Source of the DNA: Korobacter sp963703075
GTDB lineage: Bacteria > Acidobacteriota > Terriglobia > Terriglobales > Acidobacteriaceae
Length of the DNA: 64,000 bases
Assembly: GCA_963703075.1 (NCBI GenBank)
Contig: OY969786.1
Span: 620,001-684,000, forward strand
Reading direction: 5' to 3'
The notes under the pieces: model-generated
What the model was told of the DNA's origin: nothing
Databases searched by the model: none
The model's input: the letters and a program-made list of their open reading frames with translations, nothing else
In this document: piece by piece, positions 17,107 to 26,100 of the stretch
How the letters are laid out: every line of letters begins with the position of its first letter
How positions within the stretch are numbered: the stretch's first letter is position 1
Program-made: the position numbers and the translations under genes

Positions 17107-17400
17107 GTGGGAATCTTGATTGAACCTGTAAGTTGGAACCTGATGGCCATCCGAACCGGATCGCACAACCTTGGTATTGGGCTCGACCGCGTCCCTGCGC
17201 TGAGTGAGGTGGAGATTGTTTCGCTGCCCAACGACGCTGGACAGATGCGTACCCTCGAACAACTCGGCGTTCGCGAAGCAGAACGCGGCCGCGTCCGTTC
17301 CACCGCCCCCATGGGAGGTCCCATCCTGCTCGAAATCGGCGGCAGCGCCGTGGCCATTGCGCGCGGGGTCGCAAAGAAGATCCGGGTCAGGGTGGTGTGA
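17107..17400 (+). CDS. feoA: FeoA-domain protein
   Basis: The product is a small cytoplasmic SH3-like protein of 97 residues. The FeoA fold covers about residues 30-95: the MRTLEQLGVREAERGRVRSTA segment corresponds to the usual MRLxELGI..G..V, followed by MGGPILLEIGGSAVAIARGVAKKIRV. FeoA supports FeoB activity. GTG 17107 has GGAG six bases upstream; an in-frame GTG at 17092 is also possible. It lies about 20 bp after feoB in the order feoB-feoA, the reverse of the usual operon. The N-terminal 28 residues are outside the domain. Confidence 0.85.
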   Translation: MGILIEPVSWNLMAIRTGSHNLGIGLDRVPALSEVEIVSLPNDAGQMRTLEQLGVREAERGRVRSTAPMGGPILLEIGGSAVAIARGVAKKIRVRVV

Positions 17401-17404
17401 CCTT

Positions 17405-17428
17405 CCGCCTGGCGGCGACATTTTTTTT
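17405..17428 (+). terminator. Possible weak terminator after feoA
   Basis: A short CCGC-CTG-GCGG hairpin is followed five bases later by eight T. The stem is only 4 bp, so termination would be weak. It precedes the gluQ GTG start at 17450. Confidence 0.35.
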
Positions 17429-17449
17429 GCCTTCTCGTAACATCTTTCC

Positions 17450-18289
17450 GTGACCTCTTCCTACCGTGGCCGCATTGCGCCCTCTCCAACGGGATACCTC
17501 CATCTCGGCCACGCGCGAACCTTTTGGACAGCCTACCAGCGCGCCCTCGCCCACCACGGCACCCTCATTTTTCGCAACGAAGATCTCGATCCGCAACGTT
17601 CGAAGGCTGAGTACACGCAAGCCATGCTGGAGGACCTGCGTTGGCTTGGCATCGAGTGGCAGGAGGGGCCGGATGTCGGCGGCCCGCACGCGCCCTATGA
17701 GCAAAGCCGGCGTCGCGATCTCTATCTACGAGATTGGAGGCGGCTGGTGGAACGAGGTTTCGTCTACCCGTGTAGTTGCTCGCGGAAAGACCTCGCGACT
17801 GCGGCCCAGGCGCCCCACGAAGGCGAGGAAGAGCCGATCTATCCCGGGACGTGCCGGCCACCGGTCGGTACGAAGCTCGCGGCGCTCGATCCGAAAGGCC
17901 TGAATTGGCGCTTCCGTGTCCCCGAAGGCGAAACGGTTTCCTTTGTCGACGGCAATCTGGGACTGCGCAGTTACTTAGCCGGCAGCGATTTCGGAGACTT
18001 CGTCGTCTGGCGGCGCGACGATGTCCCTGCCTATCAACTGGCCGTTGTCACAGACGATTGTGATATGGAAGTGACCGAGATCGTGCGCGGCGAAGACCTG
18101 CTAGTTTCCACCGCACGGCAGATCCTGATTTACCAGGCCTTCGGTCAAACCAGCCCCGCCTATTTCCACTGTCCACTGCTCCGTGACGCCGCCGGACAGC
18201 GTCTCGCCAAGCGTACCAACGCCCTCAGCCTGCGTGCCCTGCGGGAAAAAGACTACACTCAAGAGCAGATTCGGGAAGTATGGGCCTGA
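17450..18289 (+). CDS. gluQ: Glutamyl-Q tRNA(Asp) synthetase
   Basis: The 279-residue truncated GluRS paralogue attaches glutamate to queuosine in tRNA(Asp). The class I signature is present as the HLGH version of HIGH (APSPTGYLHLGHA). The KMSKS-like loop is LAKRTNALSLR, and the family Zn-binding residues are CSCS and the YPGTC segment. It lacks the anticodon-binding domain, giving the typical length near 280-300. The start is GTG, with RGRIAPSPTG beginning at residue 5. It lies 49 bp after feoA, possibly in the same transcript, although T-rich DNA separates them. Confidence 0.92.
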   Translation: MTSSYRGRIAPSPTGYLHLGHARTFWTAYQRALAHHGTLIFRNEDLDPQRSKAEYTQAMLEDLRWLGIEWQEGPDVGGPHAPYEQSRRRDLYLRDWRRLVERGFVYPCSCSRKDLATAAQAPHEGEEEPIYPGTCRPPVGTKLAALDPKGLNWRFRVPEGETVSFVDGNLGLRSYLAGSDFGDFVVWRRDDVPAYQLAVVTDDCDMEVTEIVRGEDLLVSTARQILIYQAFGQTSPAYFHCPLLRDAAGQRLAKRTNALSLRALREKDYTQEQIREVWA

Positions 18290-18380
18290 ACCCCGCGCAT
18301 TATAACTTTCTCATTCTAAATACCTAATCGCGGGCCATCATCTGCCGATCAGAAGGGCAGAGGCGCCTTGCGGGGAAGAA

Positions 18381-18407
18381 TCACAAGTAATTGTGATAAG
18401 CCTCACA
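18381..18407. promoter_or_regulatory. Palindromic operator region upstream of the carboxyltransferase operon
   Basis: TCACAA-N4-TTGTGA (18381-18396) overlaps a perfect CRP-type site, TGTGA-TAAGCC-TCACA (18392-18407). A further CTTGT-C-ACAAG palindrome follows at 18416-18426. The cluster lies 50-95 bp before the 5S subunit start, in the expected promoter zone. This is the strongest of the three CRP/FNR-like sites. Confidence 0.6.
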
Positions 18408-18475
18408 GCCGCTTTCTTGTCACAAGCGTTCAATAGGTTGTGACGGCGCGAGTCGCCGGAGATTGGAAACCAAGC

Positions 18476-19990
18476 ATGGGACGAATCATCGAAGTCACCG
18501 ACCTTATCCTTCGAGATGCACACCAGAGTTTGATGGCGACCCGCATGGCCATGGAAGACATGGTGCCCGCCTGTGAAGACCTCGATAACGCGGGGTACTG
18601 GTCGCTGGAGTGTTGGGGCGGGGCCACTTTCGACGCCTGCATACGCTTTCTCAACGAAGATCCGTGGGAGCGGCTGCGCCAGTTCAAGAAACTGTTGCCC
18701 AAAACCAGGCTGCAGATGCTGCTACGCGGGCAAAACCTGCTTGGCTACCGGCACTACGAAGACTCCGTCGTCGAGCGTTTCGTCACCAAGGCCGCGGAAA
18801 ATGGGATGGACGTCTTCCGTGTCTTCGACGCATTGAATGACATCCGCAACCTGCAGACCTCGATCAAGGCGGTCAAGAAGTCGGGCAAGCATGCCCAGGG
18901 AACCATCAGCTATACGGTCAGCCCGGTGCACACCATCGCTGCTTTTGTTGAAATGGCGCAACAATTGGTCGAGATGGGCTGCGATTCCATTTGCATTAAG
19001 GACATGGCGGGCCTGCTGAAACCGCAACCCGCCTATGACCTGGTGAAGGGCATCAAGCAGGCGTGCGGGCAGGAGACGCTGGTGCATGTCCACTGCCACG
19101 CCACCACCGGAGTGACATTAGTGAGCCTCATGAAGGCAGTCGAAGCCGGCTGCGACACCGTGGATACGGCGATCAGCGCCATGTGCCTGGGTCCCGGCCA
19201 TAACCCGACCGAGAGCTTTGTGGAGATGCTCGAAGGCACCGGATACGAGACCCGGCTGGATATGGGCCGCATTCTCAAAGCGCGCCGCTATTTCGAAACC
19301 GTGCGGCCGCGTTACAAGGAGTTCCTCAGCGACATTACCGGGGTGGAGACAGAGATCTTCAAGAGCCAGATCCCCGGCGGCATGATCAGCAACATGGAGA
19401 GCCAGCTCAAGGGACAGGGTGCGGGCGACCGTCTGCAGGAGGTCCTGCTCGAGGTTCCGAAGGTCCGCAAGGCTGCCGGGTTCCCGCCATTGGTGACCCC
19501 CTCCAGCCAGATCGTCGGCACCCAGGCGGTCTTCAACGTGATCATGGGCCAATACAAAGTCATGACCGGCGAATTTGCCGACCTGATGCTGGGCTACTAC
19601 GGCAGCACTCTCGGAGCGAAAGATCCGGAGGTCCTGGCGAAAGCCGAGCAGCATGCCAAGAAGAAGCCGATCACCTGCCGGCCAGCCGATCTGCTGCAAC
19701 CCGAATGGGAAAAGCTGCGAGGCGATGCGCTGGCGCTCAAGGGCTGTAATGGCAGCGACGAAGACGTGCTGACCTTTGCCATGTTCCCCCAGGTGGCGCC
19801 GAAATTCTTCGGTACCCGCGACCAGGGTCCGAAAAATCTTGGAAAGGCACCTGTGAAAGAAACGACGGGGACGCCTGCTCCAGCGGCGACGCCACAAAAG
19901 CCTGCAAGCCAGCTGCCCGGAGTGGTGAATTACGTGATCACGCTCGACGGCAAGACGCACGCCGTCGCCGTCGCGCCGGTAGGGAAGTGA
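18476..19990 (+). CDS. Methylmalonyl-CoA carboxyltransferase 5S subunit
   Basis: The 504-residue HMGL-like TIM-barrel subunit moves the carboxyl group between biotin and pyruvate/oxaloacetate. The start EVTDLILRDAHQSLMATRMAMEDM, the segment LLRGQNLLGYRHY and the metal-ligand motif HCHATTGVTLVSLMKA are characteristic of the Propionibacterium 5S subunit. The carboxylated-lysine and metal region lies in the barrel, and the PYC_OADA-type carboxy domain (KSQIPGGMISNMESQL, PSSQIVGTQAVFNV) follows. ATG 18476 begins the conserved region; an in-frame GTG at 18440 is possible. It heads a five-gene operon with the 12S, accessory, 1.3S and epimerase genes. The close relatives are oxaloacetate decarboxylase alpha and pyruvate carboxylase B; lack of a biotin carboxylase supports transcarboxylase. 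Confidence 0.88.
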   Translation: MGRIIEVTDLILRDAHQSLMATRMAMEDMVPACEDLDNAGYWSLECWGGATFDACIRFLNEDPWERLRQFKKLLPKTRLQMLLRGQNLLGYRHYEDSVVERFVTKAAENGMDVFRVFDALNDIRNLQTSIKAVKKSGKHAQGTISYTVSPVHTIAAFVEMAQQLVEMGCDSICIKDMAGLLKPQPAYDLVKGIKQACGQETLVHVHCHATTGVTLVSLMKAVEAGCDTVDTAISAMCLGPGHNPTESFVEMLEGTGYETRLDMGRILKARRYFETVRPRYKEFLSDITGVETEIFKSQIPGGMISNMESQLKGQGAGDRLQEVLLEVPKVRKAAGFPPLVTPSSQIVGTQAVFNVIMGQYKVMTGEFADLMLGYYGSTLGAKDPEVLAKAEQHAKKKPITCRPADLLQPEWEKLRGDALALKGCNGSDEDVLTFAMFPQVAPKFFGTRDQGPKNLGKAPVKETTGTPAPAATPQKPASQLPGVVNYVITLDGKTHAVAVAPVGK

Positions 19991-19996
19991 GTTTGC

Positions 19997-20017
19997 GCAT
20001 GCCGCCTGGCGGCGTGC
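19997..20017 (+). other. Hairpin between the 5S and 12S genes
   Basis: A 9-bp stem (19997-20005 with 20009-20017, one wobble) with a 3-nt loop is followed by TTT. It sits inside the operon and could attenuate transcription or stabilise an mRNA end, giving different subunit amounts. Confidence 0.5.
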
Positions 20018-20070
20018 TTTAACGATGGCGCAATCCTGACCGTTGCGCTACCGCAAGACGAGTGGAGAGT

Positions 20071-21657
20071 ATGGCTACTATCGAAACGCCGGAAAAAGTC
20101 GCAAGCAAGGCCACGGGGATTGCCCAGAAGATCCAGGAACTCGAGGCCAAGCGCGCCGAGGTAAAGCTGGGCGGTGGGGAAGACAAGATCGCCAAACAAC
20201 ATGAAGCGGGCAAGCTGACCGCACGCGAGCGTGTGGACCGGCTCGCCGATCCCGGATCCTTCCAGGAGATCGGGGCCTTTGCCAAGCATCGCGCCACCCT
20301 CTTTGGCATGGAGAAGAAAGACATTCCTGCCGATGGCGTGGTCACCGGCGTGGGCACAATCGATGGACGGCTGGTGCATCTCGCCAGCCAGGACTTCACC
20401 GCGCTGGGCGGAGCGGTGGGCGAGGTACATGCCGACAAGATTGTCGAGATGATGAGCCTCTCGCTCAAGACCGGCTCGCCTTTCGTGATCATCAACGACT
20501 CCGGCGGGGCGCGCATCCAGGAAGGCATCGATGCGCTGGCCGGGTATGGACGCATTTTCTACAACAACGTCATGCTCTCGGGGACCGTTCCCCAGATATC
20601 GCTGATCTGCGGTCCATGCGCGGGAGGCGCGGTCTATAGCCCGGCGCTGACCGACTTCATTATCCAGACCAAGCAGGCACAGATGTTCATCACCGGCCCA
20701 TCGGTGATCAAGCAGGTTACAGGCGAAGTCGTGACGGCTGATCAACTCGGCGGCGCGGTTGCCCACATGACGCAATCGGGCAACGTGCACTTCGTCGCGG
20801 AGAATGACGATGATGCGATCTACATCACGCGTCGGCTGTTGAGCTTCCTGCCTTCCAACAATCTGGAAGACCCGCCGCGGCTCGAGTTCGACGGCATTCT
20901 CGACTCCGATCCGCAGATGAACTCCATCATTCCGGACGACCCGAAGCAGGCCTATGACGTGCGCCAGGTCATCGGTCAACTGGTTGATCGGGGAGACCTG
21001 TTGGAGATCCAGTCCGGCTACGCGCAGAACATCGTGATCGGCCTGGCCCGCATTCAGGGACGCTCGGTCGGCATTATTGCCAACCAGCCCTGCGTGATGG
21101 CCGGGGTGCTCGATATCAACGCCAGCGACAAGGCAGCGCGCTTCATACGCTTTTGCAACGCTTTCAATATCCCCTTGCTGACCCTGGCAGACGTACCGGG
21201 ATTTTTGCCCGGGGTGGCGCAGGAATATGGCGGAATCATTCGCCACGGCGCCAAGATGCTCTTCGCCTACTCGGCGGCGACTGTTCCTAAAATTACGGTT
21301 GTGTTGCGCAAGGCCTACGGCGGCGCGTATCTCGCGATGTGCAGCCGTGACCTGGGGGCCGACCGGGTGGTCGCGTGGCCGACGGCGGAGATCGCGGTCA
21401 TGGGCGCCGAGGGGGCAGCCGAGATCGTCTTCCGCAAGGAGATCAGTGAAGCCGAAGACAAGCCGGCCAAGCGCAAGGAATTGATCGAGAAGTACCGCAG
21501 CGCCTTTGCCACGCCTTATGTGTCGGCCGCGCGGCGCCTGGTGGATGACATCATCGAGCCGGCGGAAACGCGCCGCTACCTGGCGATGGCGCTGGATGCG
21601 CTGCACGCCAAACGCGAACTGCGTCCACCGAAGAAGCACGGGTTGATGCCGCTCTAA
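20071..21657 (+). CDS. Methylmalonyl-CoA carboxyltransferase 12S subunit (acyl-CoA carboxylase beta family)
   Basis: The 528-residue crotonase-like carboxyltransferase transfers the carboxyl group between methylmalonyl-CoA/propionyl-CoA and biotin. Features include KLTARERVDRLADPGSF, the oxyanion-hole glycine pairs in NDSGGARIQEG and GPCAGGAVYSPAL, and the carboxy half segment GGAYLAMCSRDLGAD. It ends in the RPPKKHGLMPL tail common to propionyl-CoA carboxylase beta and 12S subunits. The length is normal. ATG 20071 is used; a GTG lies at 20062. It is 80 bp after the 5S gene and 10 bp before the accessory gene. Sequence alone does not separate 12S from PccB; the operon context does. Confidence 0.9.
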   Translation: MATIETPEKVASKATGIAQKIQELEAKRAEVKLGGGEDKIAKQHEAGKLTARERVDRLADPGSFQEIGAFAKHRATLFGMEKKDIPADGVVTGVGTIDGRLVHLASQDFTALGGAVGEVHADKIVEMMSLSLKTGSPFVIINDSGGARIQEGIDALAGYGRIFYNNVMLSGTVPQISLICGPCAGGAVYSPALTDFIIQTKQAQMFITGPSVIKQVTGEVVTADQLGGAVAHMTQSGNVHFVAENDDDAIYITRRLLSFLPSNNLEDPPRLEFDGILDSDPQMNSIIPDDPKQAYDVRQVIGQLVDRGDLLEIQSGYAQNIVIGLARIQGRSVGIIANQPCVMAGVLDINASDKAARFIRFCNAFNIPLLTLADVPGFLPGVAQEYGGIIRHGAKMLFAYSAATVPKITVVLRKAYGGAYLAMCSRDLGADRVVAWPTAEIAVMGAEGAAEIVFRKEISEAEDKPAKRKELIEKYRSAFATPYVSAARRLVDDIIEPAETRRYLAMALDALHAKRELRPPKKHGLMPL

Positions 21658-21667
21658 GGAGTTCGGA

Positions 21668-22084
21668 ATGAGAAACGCTCAAATTGAAATTGCGGACATC
21701 GCCGGGCAGGTCGATTCATTGCGGCAGGCTTTCGAGATGCAGATGGATGAGTTGCGCGCGAAGCAGGCGGAACTCGCCGAGCAGCTCAAGTCGGTGCAGC
21801 ACTCGGTGGCGGGGCTGGAACGGAAGCCGGCAGCAGAGCTTCCGCCGCTGTCTTCGAACCAGACCGGCGCCGTTCAGCCCTCGACTCAGCCGCCCGCGAA
21901 ACCGGCCGCGCCCGACGGCATGACGGAAGAGATCATGCTGGTGATCGCGGCCGCAGTCGCTGCTTTCGTCGGCAAATCGGCTCGCATCCGATCCGCGCAT
22001 TATGTGCATGAGGGCATGAGCCCCTGGGCACAGCAGGGCCGCGCCTTCGTGCAAGCCTCCCACAATCTTGTTCATCACGGATAG
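21668..22084 (+). CDS. Putative small accessory subunit of the carboxyltransferase complex
   Basis: The 138-residue protein is not a member of a family I can name with certainty. Residues 1-55 form a heptad-rich coiled coil (DSLRQAFEMQMDELRAKQA), 56-82 are a Pro/Ala-rich linker, and 84-110 contain EEIMLVIAAAVAAFVGKSARIR. That last block resembles the VIAAAVAAYLG segment of small subunits accompanying biotin-dependent decarboxylases and acyl-CoA carboxylases. It begins 10 bp after the 12S stop with a strong AAGGAG site overlapping that stop, so translation is coupled. A scaffold role between the 12S and 1.3S subunits is inferred. Confidence 0.75.
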   Translation: MRNAQIEIADIAGQVDSLRQAFEMQMDELRAKQAELAEQLKSVQHSVAGLERKPAAELPPLSSNQTGAVQPSTQPPAKPAAPDGMTEEIMLVIAAAVAAFVGKSARIRSAHYVHEGMSPWAQQGRAFVQASHNLVHHG

Positions 22085-22143
22085 TGCCCCCCCGGCGAGA
22101 CCGTCGAGGCTCGCCGGGGCAGAAAGAAATGCAGGAGTGCCTT

Positions 22144-22548
22144 GTGAAGCTCAATGTAACGGTGGATGGTAAGACGTATGAAGTCGATGTAGAAGTACAG
22201 GACGAAGAACACGGACGCTCGCTCGGCGGTTATATCCCTCCGCACCCGCCGGGCAGCTCCGTGGTCATGCCTTCCGCACCGGTCGCGGCTGCGTCGAACG
22301 GCCAAGCACCCGCATCCGATGTGGACGTCGATGAGACGAAGGTGTGCCGCAGCCCGATTGCCGGCATCGTGATCAAGATCAATGCGCAAATCGGTCAACA
22401 GTTACAGGCGAACGATCTGCTGTTGGTGTTGGAAGCCATGAAGATGGAAACGAACGTGACCGCACCGATGGCGGGCAAGGTCAAGCAGCTCCATGTGCAT
22501 CCGGGAGATGGCGTGCAAGTGGGTCAGTTGCTCGTGGAGTTCGAATAA
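22144..22548 (+). CDS. Biotin carboxyl carrier subunit (1.3S)
   Basis: The 134-residue biotinyl protein carries the carboxyl group between the 5S and 12S subunits. The biotin/lipoyl domain covers about 65-134, with the biotinylation motif EAMKMET and target Lys100. The N-terminal KLNVTVDGKTYEVDVEV strand matches 1.3S subunits, and a Pro/Ala/Ser-rich flexible linker covers 31-62. GTG 22144 is chosen because AGGAG at 22133-22137 is six bases upstream, and it begins the conserved segment. It lies between the accessory and epimerase genes. A biotin ligase is not in this window. Confidence 0.93.
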   Translation: MKLNVTVDGKTYEVDVEVQDEEHGRSLGGYIPPHPPGSSVVMPSAPVAAASNGQAPASDVDVDETKVCRSPIAGIVIKINAQIGQQLQANDLLLVLEAMKMETNVTAPMAGKVKQLHVHPGDGVQVGQLLVEFE

Positions 22549-22618
22549 GAACGCGATCGGATTTGCAAAGCCAGTGGTTGCGCCTCCCGTGCGCATCCCC
22601 GAAGGCTCGGAGAAAACC

Positions 22619-23107
22619 ATGCAATCGGTAGCGGTACATCCAGAAGTCACAGCAGAGCTCGCGCATGTTCCTGGCATTCAGTTCGTCGATCACGTCGCCA
22701 TCGCGGTGAAGAAAGGCGATCTCGAGGGACAGGTCGCTGCTTACAAAATGCTTGGGTTTACGGAAGTCCACCGCGAGGACGTCTTCGGCACCGACCAGGT
22801 GCGGGAAGTTCTCCTGCGCATTGGCGATGGGCCGAACCTGCTCCAGTTACTCGAGCCGTTGCATGCGGATTCGCCGGTGCAGAAACTCATCGACAAAAAT
22901 GGCGGCCGCGGCGGTTTCGCGCATGTCGCGTTCCGCGTGCGCAGTGCCCAGTCAGCCTTTGACGCAATGAAGAAGCAGGGATTCAACATCATCGACAAGT
23001 CGCCACGCAAAGGGTCGCGCGGCACCACCGTCTTTTTCGTGCATCCCAAATCTCTTGAGACTACCCCGTTTGGTCTGCTGATCGAAATTGTGGAAGAGCC
23101 GGCTTAA
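22619..23107 (+). CDS. mce: Methylmalonyl-CoA epimerase
   Basis: The 162-residue vicinal-oxygen-chelate enzyme interconverts (R)- and (S)-methylmalonyl-CoA, linking the carboxyltransferase to methylmalonyl-CoA mutase. It has paired beta-alpha-beta modules with metal ligands in FVDHVAIAV (His), LLQLLEP (Gln/Glu), GFAHVAFRV (His) and LLIEIVE (Glu). ATG 22619 follows GGAGA five bases upstream; the upstream open frame lacks homology. It is the last gene of the operon. The mutase is not in the window. Confidence 0.92.
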   Translation: MQSVAVHPEVTAELAHVPGIQFVDHVAIAVKKGDLEGQVAAYKMLGFTEVHREDVFGTDQVREVLLRIGDGPNLLQLLEPLHADSPVQKLIDKNGGRGGFAHVAFRVRSAQSAFDAMKKQGFNIIDKSPRKGSRGTTVFFVHPKSLETTPFGLLIEIVEEPA

Positions 23108-23186
23108 TCCCGGCACGCCATCAGCCAAGGAAAAGTCGCACCCATTCTCGCAAATGGATGGGACTGATCCCCGATCGTGTTTCGTG

Positions 23187-26100
23187 TTACTGCTGTTTTC
23201 TCCAGTCCGCTTCCGTCACCACCGTGAGCGGTTGCAGGCTTGCCTTCTGCAGGGCGGCGTTCGTCCCGGTTAGCTCCGTGGTCGACATCGTGTTGAACTT
23301 CTTGCCGACATCGTCCAATCGTGTGCTGAGCAACACAAGGCGATCCAATTGCTGCTGCGTTGGCTTGCCTTCGTAGCCGTTGACGGCTCCATAAAGTTCA
23401 CCGATGTACTCGCGCAGCTTGCGTTCGCCGGTGATGCCTCCACCTTCCTTCACCGTCACCACGGTGGCCCGGAACGCCTCGACTTTCTGCACCAGGTCGG
23501 TGAGTTGTTTCTTCAGTGCCTCGTCGGAAGCCTTGGCCGCGCGGTCCTTCGCCTGGTCACGGATCCCGGTCATGGCCGCCACCAGGTACGCCAGCCGCTC
23601 CTGCATCGCATACAGCTTCAACACGGTTTGGCGCTGCAAAGCGCGGTCCTGCGGCGTGCTCTTGGCCCGCGGATCCGTCACGACCTTAATGGTCGAGGTC
23701 AGCGTCACCTTGCCCTTGGTCAGCTTCACGGTGTACGTACCTTCGGGAAAACTTGGACCAAAGAACGCGAACGGCTGCTCCACGAGCGAGGCCGCCGGTG
23801 GAACCTTTGGAGGCGGAACGCGCAATGGCAACTCGACACGCACCACGCCGCGCCGCTTGTCACCCGCCGAGGAGGCGACGAGTTGTCCGCTCGGGTCGAA
23901 CAGCTCGATTTTCAATTCGCCAAAAATGTGCCGCTTCTTCTGGTAGTAGGTGACGGTTGCGTTGTCCGGCAACGGAGTGCCGCGATAATCGGCGTCGCCT
24001 TCGGCACGTTGTTCTTCCGCAGGAAGCGCGAGCACCGACGGACGCGAAGGCAACATGGCCACGTCTTTGTTGAGCATGTCAGAGGTGAGAGCGCGAATCG
24101 GCGTGACATCGTCGAGCACGTAGAGCGAGCGCCCGTGGGTGGCGATAATCACGTCGTTTTCACGCGGCTGGATGAAAATATCGCGCACCGGAACGCGTGG
24201 GATATTGCCATTGAACTCCGCCCAGTCCGCGCCTCCATCGATGCTGATGAACAATCCACTTTCCGTGCCCACCCAAAGCAGCTTGGGGTTCACCAGGTCC
24301 TCGCGGATGACGTGAGCGAAACTCTTCAGGGCGGGGCTGGTGAGCTGCGTCCAGGTTTTACCGAAGTCCGTGGTTTTGTAGACGTAGGTCTTCATGTCGC
24401 CATGGGCGTGACCGTCGAAGGTGGCATATGCAGTGCCGGGTTCGAAGTGACTGGCCTCGATGGTCGAGACCCAGGTATTGGGCGGAAGACCGGTCACGTT
24501 CTTGGTAAGGTTTGTCCAGCTCTTGCCGCCATTCTGGGTGAGTTGTACGTTGCCATCGTCGGTGCCCGCCCAGATTACTTGCGCGTTCTTGGGGGACTCC
24601 GAAATGGTGTAAATCGTTTCGTACTTTTCGGCGTCGGAGTTATCGAGGGTCAAACCGCCCGACTCCGATTGCTTCAGCCATTCCGGGTTATTGGTGGTTA
24701 AGTCCGGAGAGATCTTTTCCCAGGACTCGCCATGGTCTTTCGACCGGAAGAGGAACTGGCAGCCAATGTAAATCGCCTTCGAGGTTGCGCCAATGTGGAT
24801 CGGCGTATTCCAGTTACAGCGGAAATCGGGATCGCCGGTCTTGGCCAGCGGATAGATTTCCTTGATTTCACCAGTACTGCGGCGCACCCGCAACATGCGT
24901 CCGCCCTGGTACTCGCTGTAGATGAGATCGCTGTCAGTGGGATCAGCGAACGACCAGAAACCATCCCCATAGCCGATGTTCCGCCAGTGACGGTTGAAGA
25001 CACCATCCGGATAAGTATTCGGTCCCATCCAGGTGCCGTTGTCCTGCAGGCCTCCGTACACGTTGTAAGGTCGAGCCATGTCGGCGCTCACGTGGTAGTA
25101 CTGGCCGATGGGGAAGCTGTTGAGGAAACGCCAGTGCGCGCCGCGATCCAGGCTCTCGTACAGGCCACCATCGTCGCCCGTGATCAGGTGATCGGAGTTG
25201 GTGGGATCGACCCAGAGGGCATGATAATCCCCGTGGACCCCGCCGCCCGCTCCTTCGCTGCCGATTTCAGCAAAACTTTTGCCGCCGTCATCGCTGACGG
25301 TGAGGGCAAAACCCGGCTTATAAACGCGTTCGCCGTCGTTGGGATCGGAGATGAGGAGGGCGAAGTAAAACGGACGGCCGATGATATTGAAGCTGTCGTT
25401 GGCATAGTTCCAGGTCGCGCCACCATCGTCCGAACGATAGAGCGCACTTTTCTTGGCTTCCACCGCTGCCCAAATCCGTTTCGGACTGGCTGGCGTGGTG
25501 GCCAAAGCAATGCGGCCAAGATCGCCTTCCGGCAAACCGCTACGAATCGGTTTCCAGGTGGCGCCAGCGTCTGTGCTCTTGAAAATTCCGCCCGTCGAAC
25601 CACCTGAATTGAAGCTGTACGGATAACGCCGGAACGGCCAGAGCGAAGCGTAAAGCGTGTTGGGATCGGAAGCATCGAAAGCTACATCGCCGCAGCCGGT
25701 TCTTCCATCGGCGTGCAGGATGTTGGTCCACGTCTTGCCGCCGTCGGTGGTCTTGTAGAGGCCACGCTCATCGTTGTCGTTCCAGGCATGACCGAGGGCG
25801 CAGACGTAGACAGTGTTACCGTCCTTGGGATGAATCAGGACCCGCGAAATGTGTTCGCTGTCGGCAAGTCCGACCTTCGTCCAGTTCTCGCCACCATCCG
25901 TGCTCTTATATACGCCGTCGCCGACCGAGACACTGTTGCGCATCCAGCTTTCGCCGGTTCCCACCCAAATCACTTTCGGATTGCTGGGATCGACGGCGAG
26001 CGCGCCGATGGAAGGGCTGTTCATCTTGTCGAAGATGGGCTTAAAGGTGATGCCGCCATCTTCCGACTTGAAAATTCCTCCTGCGGCTGCACCGACGTAA

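Noticed and set aside
19930..21639. A 569-codon open frame on the minus strand opposite the 12S gene
   Set aside because: It is a shadow of the carboxyltransferase gene; composition is Arg/His-rich and no family fits.
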